Part shown: one piece after another, positions 21,979-24,563 of the stretch
How the letters are laid out: every line of letters starts with the position of its first letter
How positions within the stretch are numbered: position 1 is the first letter of the stretch
DNA from: UBA11512 sp964623895
GTDB lineage: Bacteria > Bacillota > Clostridia > Oscillospirales > CAG-272
Direction: 5' to 3'
Assembly: GCA_964623895.1 (NCBI GenBank)
Contig: CAZUWA010000025.1
Location: forward strand, 1-24,563
DNA: 24,563 nucleotides
The notes under the pieces: model-generated
Told to the model about the DNA's origin: nothing
Databases searched by the model: none
Seen by the model: only the letters and a program-made list of their open reading frames with translations
Translations under genes and position numbers: made by a program

Positions 21979-23253
21979 TTACTTCAGTACGAATCGTCCG
22001 CCGGGTAGAGCCAACACATGCCCTTTGATCTCAAGAATTGTCAGACTTGTCATTACGGTGGTGACATTCAATCCGGTCTTCAGAGAAAGTCCGTCAAAAT
22101 TCATTGGTTCCTCTGCTTCTGCCAAGGCATCGAATATCTGTCCGCAGGCATCGTTCAATCCGCTCGGACGGTCGCGTCGGATATGTTCAAGTGGGTCTTC
22201 CGACGGCTTGATCGTTTCCGATACGTGAGAGGTGCTGATCGATTTTATTTCCTTCCTTTGCTCTTTTGGTTCTTCTTTTTTGCTTTTTTTGGAGGAGACC
22301 GGTTGTTTTGCTACGGGCGTCAGTTCGATCTCCGGTTTGTAGATTGGAATGCGCTCCGGAAAGATGCAAGTCGGGTAAAGCAGAATATATTCCGACAGGA
22401 TATCGGATGCCTGTGTGACGGGAACCGCGCCTTCTTTTAACAAAGTGTTCGTTCCTTCGCTGTTTTGTTCTCCGACCATGCCGGGCAGTGCGAACAGTTC
22501 TCTGCCTTGTGTTTGCGCGGTGCGTGCGGTGATCATTGCGCCGCTCTTGCAATCTGCTTCAACGATCATAGTTCCTCTTGAAAGACCGCTGATGATGCGG
22601 TTTCTGATCGGAAAGGTGGATTTCCCGGGGTGTGTACCCGGTTTGTATTCGCTGATGACCATTCCGTGCGCTTCGATTTCTTCCATAAGCGTTAGATGTT
22701 CCTTTGGGTAGGCAATGTCGATGCCGCATCCGAGAACGGCAACAGTGTCTCCGCCGGCATCGATCGCACCACGATGACAGACTCCGTCAATGCCCAATGC
22801 CATGCCGGAAACGACGATGGCGCCGGCTGATGCCAGATCATATGCCATGGTGTAAGCTGTGCGCTGACCGTAGGAGGTCATACGACGCGTACCGACCATA
22901 GCGATCGGCAGACGGTTATTTAAGTCGAGTTCTTTGCCCTTGCAATAGAGTAGTACCGGACGGCGCCCGATGCGACGCAATCGCTCCGGAAACTGTGGGG
23001 AATTGTAAGGAAGAAGGCGCACGCTGTGTTCCTTGCACCAGAAATAAATCCTTTTGGCTTCTTCGGAGGTCTTGATTCGTAGTTTTGCCTTGATCTCTTC
23101 CGAGAGATCAAGTGTGTCATACTCTTCATCGCTCGCGGCATAGATGCGCTCTGCGCTTTCCCCGAAATGTTCAAGTAAGACATCGGATGCTTTGCTTCCG
23201 GGTGAGAGACACAAACTGAGCCATATCCAGTATAATACATGACCGGTCGACAT
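21979..23253 (-). CDS. dprA: DNA-processing protein DprA
   Basis: DprA binds incoming single-stranded DNA during transformation and loads RecA. The 424-residue protein has an N-terminal helical SAM/HhH-like region (about 1-75), then the Rossmann-like DprA fold with VGTRRMTSYG (120-129), SGMALGIDGVCHRGA (149-163), GCGIDIAYPKEH and FPIRNRIISGLSRGT (214-228). A low-complexity charged linker (about 312-365) and a C-terminal winged helix (about 368-424, ending LPGGRFVLK) follow. AGGAGA lies 8-9 nt before ATG 23253. DprA is widespread in bacteria not known to be competent, so its presence does not prove natural transformation. Confidence 0.96.
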   Translation of the reverse strand: MSTGHVLYWIWLSLCLSPGSKASDVLLEHFGESAERIYAASDEEYDTLDLSEEIKAKLRIKTSEEAKRIYFWCKEHSVRLLPYNSPQFPERLRRIGRRPVLLYCKGKELDLNNRLPIAMVGTRRMTSYGQRTAYTMAYDLASAGAIVVSGMALGIDGVCHRGAIDAGGDTVAVLGCGIDIAYPKEHLTLMEEIEAHGMVISEYKPGTHPGKSTFPIRNRIISGLSRGTMIVEADCKSGAMITARTAQTQGRELFALPGMVGEQNSEGTNTLLKEGAVPVTQASDILSEYILLYPTCIFPERIPIYKPEIELTPVAKQPVSSKKSKKEEPKEQRKEIKSISTSHVSETIKPSEDPLEHIRRDRPSGLNDACGQIFDALAEAEEPMNFDGLSLKTGLNVTTVMTSLTILEIKGHVLALPGGRFVLK

Positions 23254-23284
23254 ATTCCCTGATCTCCTTTTTCTCTTTATTGTC

Positions 23285-24106
23285 TTATTGTCGTGCGATA
23301 AATCGGCTGTACATCAAAACAGATGCCGCAACGGAGGCGTTGAGAGATTCAGCATGGGGGGACATTGGAATAAATACTGTTCCGGTGCAGATCGAAAGAA
23401 TGTCTGCAGGCAGTCCGCGCCCTTCGTTTCCGACAAGGAAACAGCATTTCTCGTCATACGGCAATTCATTTAGCTTTACGGCAGCTCTGTCGAGCGCCGC
23501 GCCGTAAACGGCAAAACCATCCTTCTTCAAGGCTTCTATTGTGCCGATAGGATCATCCACCACCAAAACGGGTGTATCAAAAAGCGTGCCCATTGTTGCA
23601 CGGATGGTTTTGGAAGAATAAAGGTCTGCGCAGTCAGCGGAGAGGATGATGCCGTCATAACCGAATGCTGCGGCAGAACGAATCACCGTGCCGAGGTTTC
23701 CCGGATCTCTTAAGGAGACGGCCATTAAGAAATTCATCTGTTTCCTATATAAGGTAGGAAAATATTTTTCGCCTCTGTATATTGTATCAAATTTATGCGT
23801 TTTGTCAAGTGTTTTTGCGATGCAAAACAGACCTTCCGGTGATTTTTCTTCGGTCAATTTCTCATAAACACCGCCGCTGACTTCATAGACTCTGCATTCT
23901 TCCGGCAGGCGTGCCAAAAACTCATCTCCAAGTGTGAGATCTTCACGCTTGAAGATGGTCACCAAAGGCAGTGTGCGCTCGACGGCTTCACGGAAAAGCT
24001 TCTTTCCTTCGAAGTAAAACAGCCCTTTTTCTTTGCGTATCTTGCGTTCTCTCAGCGAAATGGCGTCGAGGATCTTGCTGTTTTGTCTGGATGTGATACG
24101 TTCCAT
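23285..24106 (-). CDS. TrmH/SpoU-family RNA 2'-O-methyltransferase
   Basis: This is a SPOUT-fold enzyme that methylates a ribose 2'-OH in rRNA or tRNA using SAM. The 273-residue protein has an N-terminal substrate-binding domain (about 1-100, beginning ITSRQNSKI) and the knotted catalytic domain with three motifs: RDPGNLGTVIRSA (133-145), LVGNEGRGLP (224-233) and IPMSPHAESLNASVAASV (246-263). Asn137, Arg143, Glu228 and Asn256 are the expected functional residues. The exact target cannot be read from the sequence. The location after rplT is common in Clostridia, which suggests an rRNA target. AAAGGA precedes ATG 24106 by 6 nt. The hairpin at 24173-24198 separates it from rplT. Confidence 0.93.
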   Translation of the reverse strand: MERITSRQNSKILDAISLRERKIRKEKGLFYFEGKKLFREAVERTLPLVTIFKREDLTLGDEFLARLPEECRVYEVSGGVYEKLTEEKSPEGLFCIAKTLDKTHKFDTIYRGEKYFPTLYRKQMNFLMAVSLRDPGNLGTVIRSAAAFGYDGIILSADCADLYSSKTIRATMGTLFDTPVLVVDDPIGTIEALKKDGFAVYGAALDRAAVKLNELPYDEKCCFLVGNEGRGLPADILSICTGTVFIPMSPHAESLNASVAASVLMYSRFIARQ

Positions 24107-24172
24107 GATCGATCCTTTCAGGTATAATTAAACTTTAAAACGAAACGACGCAGAATTCGTTTCTAAAAGTAA

Positions 24173-24198
24173 AGGACAGACGCGTGTGCGCCTGTCCT
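24173..24198 (-). terminator. Terminator or attenuator hairpin after rplT
   Basis: Read on the minus strand, AGGACAGGCGC and GCGTCTGTCCT form an 11-bp stem (one G-U pair) with an ACAC loop, 8 nt after the rplT stop, followed by TTACTTTTAG. It should end most of the ribosomal-protein transcript while letting some continue into the methyltransferase gene. No strong promoter was recognised between it and ATG 24106. Confidence 0.75.
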
Positions 24199-24206
24199 GT
24201 GATTCA

Positions 24207-24560
24207 TTAAAGTGCTGCTTTTGCGGTAGCAACGAGAGAGGCAAACGCTTCCTTGTCGGAAACAGCCAGTTCGGACAACATTTTTCTGTTCATGGTGATA
24301 CCGGACTTTTTGAGACCGTACATGAACTGAGAATAGTTGATACCATTGGCTTTCGCCTGTGCGGAAATTCTGGTGATCCAAAGCGAACGGAAGTCTCTTT
24401 TCTTCAGTTTTCTGCCGATATAAGCATAGTTACCACTCTTCATGACGGCTTGCTTTGCCATCTTGAAATGCTTGGACTTTGCGCCCCAATAACCCTTCGC
24501 TGCCTTTAAAACTTTATTTCTTCTCTTGCGCGTCATCATTGCGCCCTTAACTCTTGCCAT
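24207..24560 (-). CDS. rplT: 50S ribosomal protein L20
   Basis: bL20 binds 23S rRNA early in 50S assembly and often represses its own infC-rpmI-rplT operon. The 117-residue protein is complete, from MARVKGAMMTRKRRNKVLKAA-type N-terminus to VATAKAAL, with the basic RNA-binding N-terminal half and KRDFRSLWITRI and NRKMLSELA in the globular half. Length is standard. The start codon is only 3 nt from the right edge, so its SD and the expected upstream rpmI and infC lie outside the window. A hairpin follows the stop. Confidence 0.98.
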   Translation of the reverse strand: MARVKGAMMTRKRRNKVLKAAKGYWGAKSKHFKMAKQAVMKSGNYAYIGRKLKKRDFRSLWITRISAQAKANGINYSQFMYGLKKSGITMNRKMLSELAVSDKEAFASLVATAKAAL

Positions 24561-24563
24561 TTT

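Noticed and set aside
21960..21985. GGCGCGCC plus T-run between dprA and topA as a terminator
   Set aside because: The best stem is only 4 bp, too weak to call.
24107..24172. Promoter for the RNA methyltransferase
   Set aside because: A TATACC-like -10 has no acceptable -35 at 16-18 nt, and the TATAAT at 24123 is on the opposite strand.

Overview
This window reads as chromosomal core sequence from a Gram-positive, Clostridia-like member of the Bacillota. The gene order combines blocks typical of that group: dprA-topA-trmFO, plsX-rnc-(radical SAM)-smc-ftsY, yhbY-nadD/yqeK-rsfS-leuS, and rplT followed by a TrmH-family methyltransferase. Most starts follow purine-rich AGGAGG-like ribosome binding sites, and several promoters match TTGaca-N17-TAtAaT. 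Nothing in the sequence fixes the genus. I see no tRNA, rRNA, CRISPR array, insertion sequence or phage module.

Layout from left to right. Positions 1-300 hold the 3' end of an unrecognised plus-strand gene and a strong hairpin that can terminate both it and typA, which converges on it. typA (minus strand) has its own promoter, divergent from that of a plus-strand membrane protein resembling an S11 D,D-carboxypeptidase that has lost its catalytic residues. Next comes mgtE (plus), a CBS-domain Mg2+ channel/transporter. Its roughly 320-nt leader is the most intriguing non-coding stretch in the window: an extended -10 promoter, a 28-codon upstream ORF ending in a long hairpin, a terminator-like hairpin, and an anti-Shine-Dalgarno segment that can pair either with the mgtE ribosome binding site or with an upstream sequence.

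From about 5.38 kb to the right edge every gene is on the minus strand. In transcription order (right to left) they are rplT, RNA methyltransferase, dprA, topA, trmFO, plsX, rnc, radical SAM protein, smc, ftsY, rdgB/XTPase, yhbY, a nadD-yqeK fusion, rsfS, leuS and rpsU. Many junctions overlap by 4 or 14 nt, which implies translational coupling. Internal promoters are visible for rsfS-leuS and rpsU. The genes serve ribosome assembly and translation (L20, S21, RsfS, YhbY, TypA, LeuRS, RNase III, RNA methyltransferase, TrmFO), chromosome and DNA handling (Smc, TopA, DprA), membrane biogenesis and secretion (PlsX, FtsY), and nucleotide hygiene or NAD synthesis (RdgB, NadD-YqeK).

The main oddities are the mgtE leader, the catalytically dead S11-like protein, the NadD-YqeK fusion, the lysine-rich tail on YhbY, the absence of fabD/fabG/acpP between plsX and rnc, an Asn at a metal-ligand position of RNase III, and competing inverted repeats just before the smc start. 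Several coding starts were moved downstream of the longest ORF because a promoter or family alignment rules out the longer form (typA, S11-like gene, rpsU, smc).
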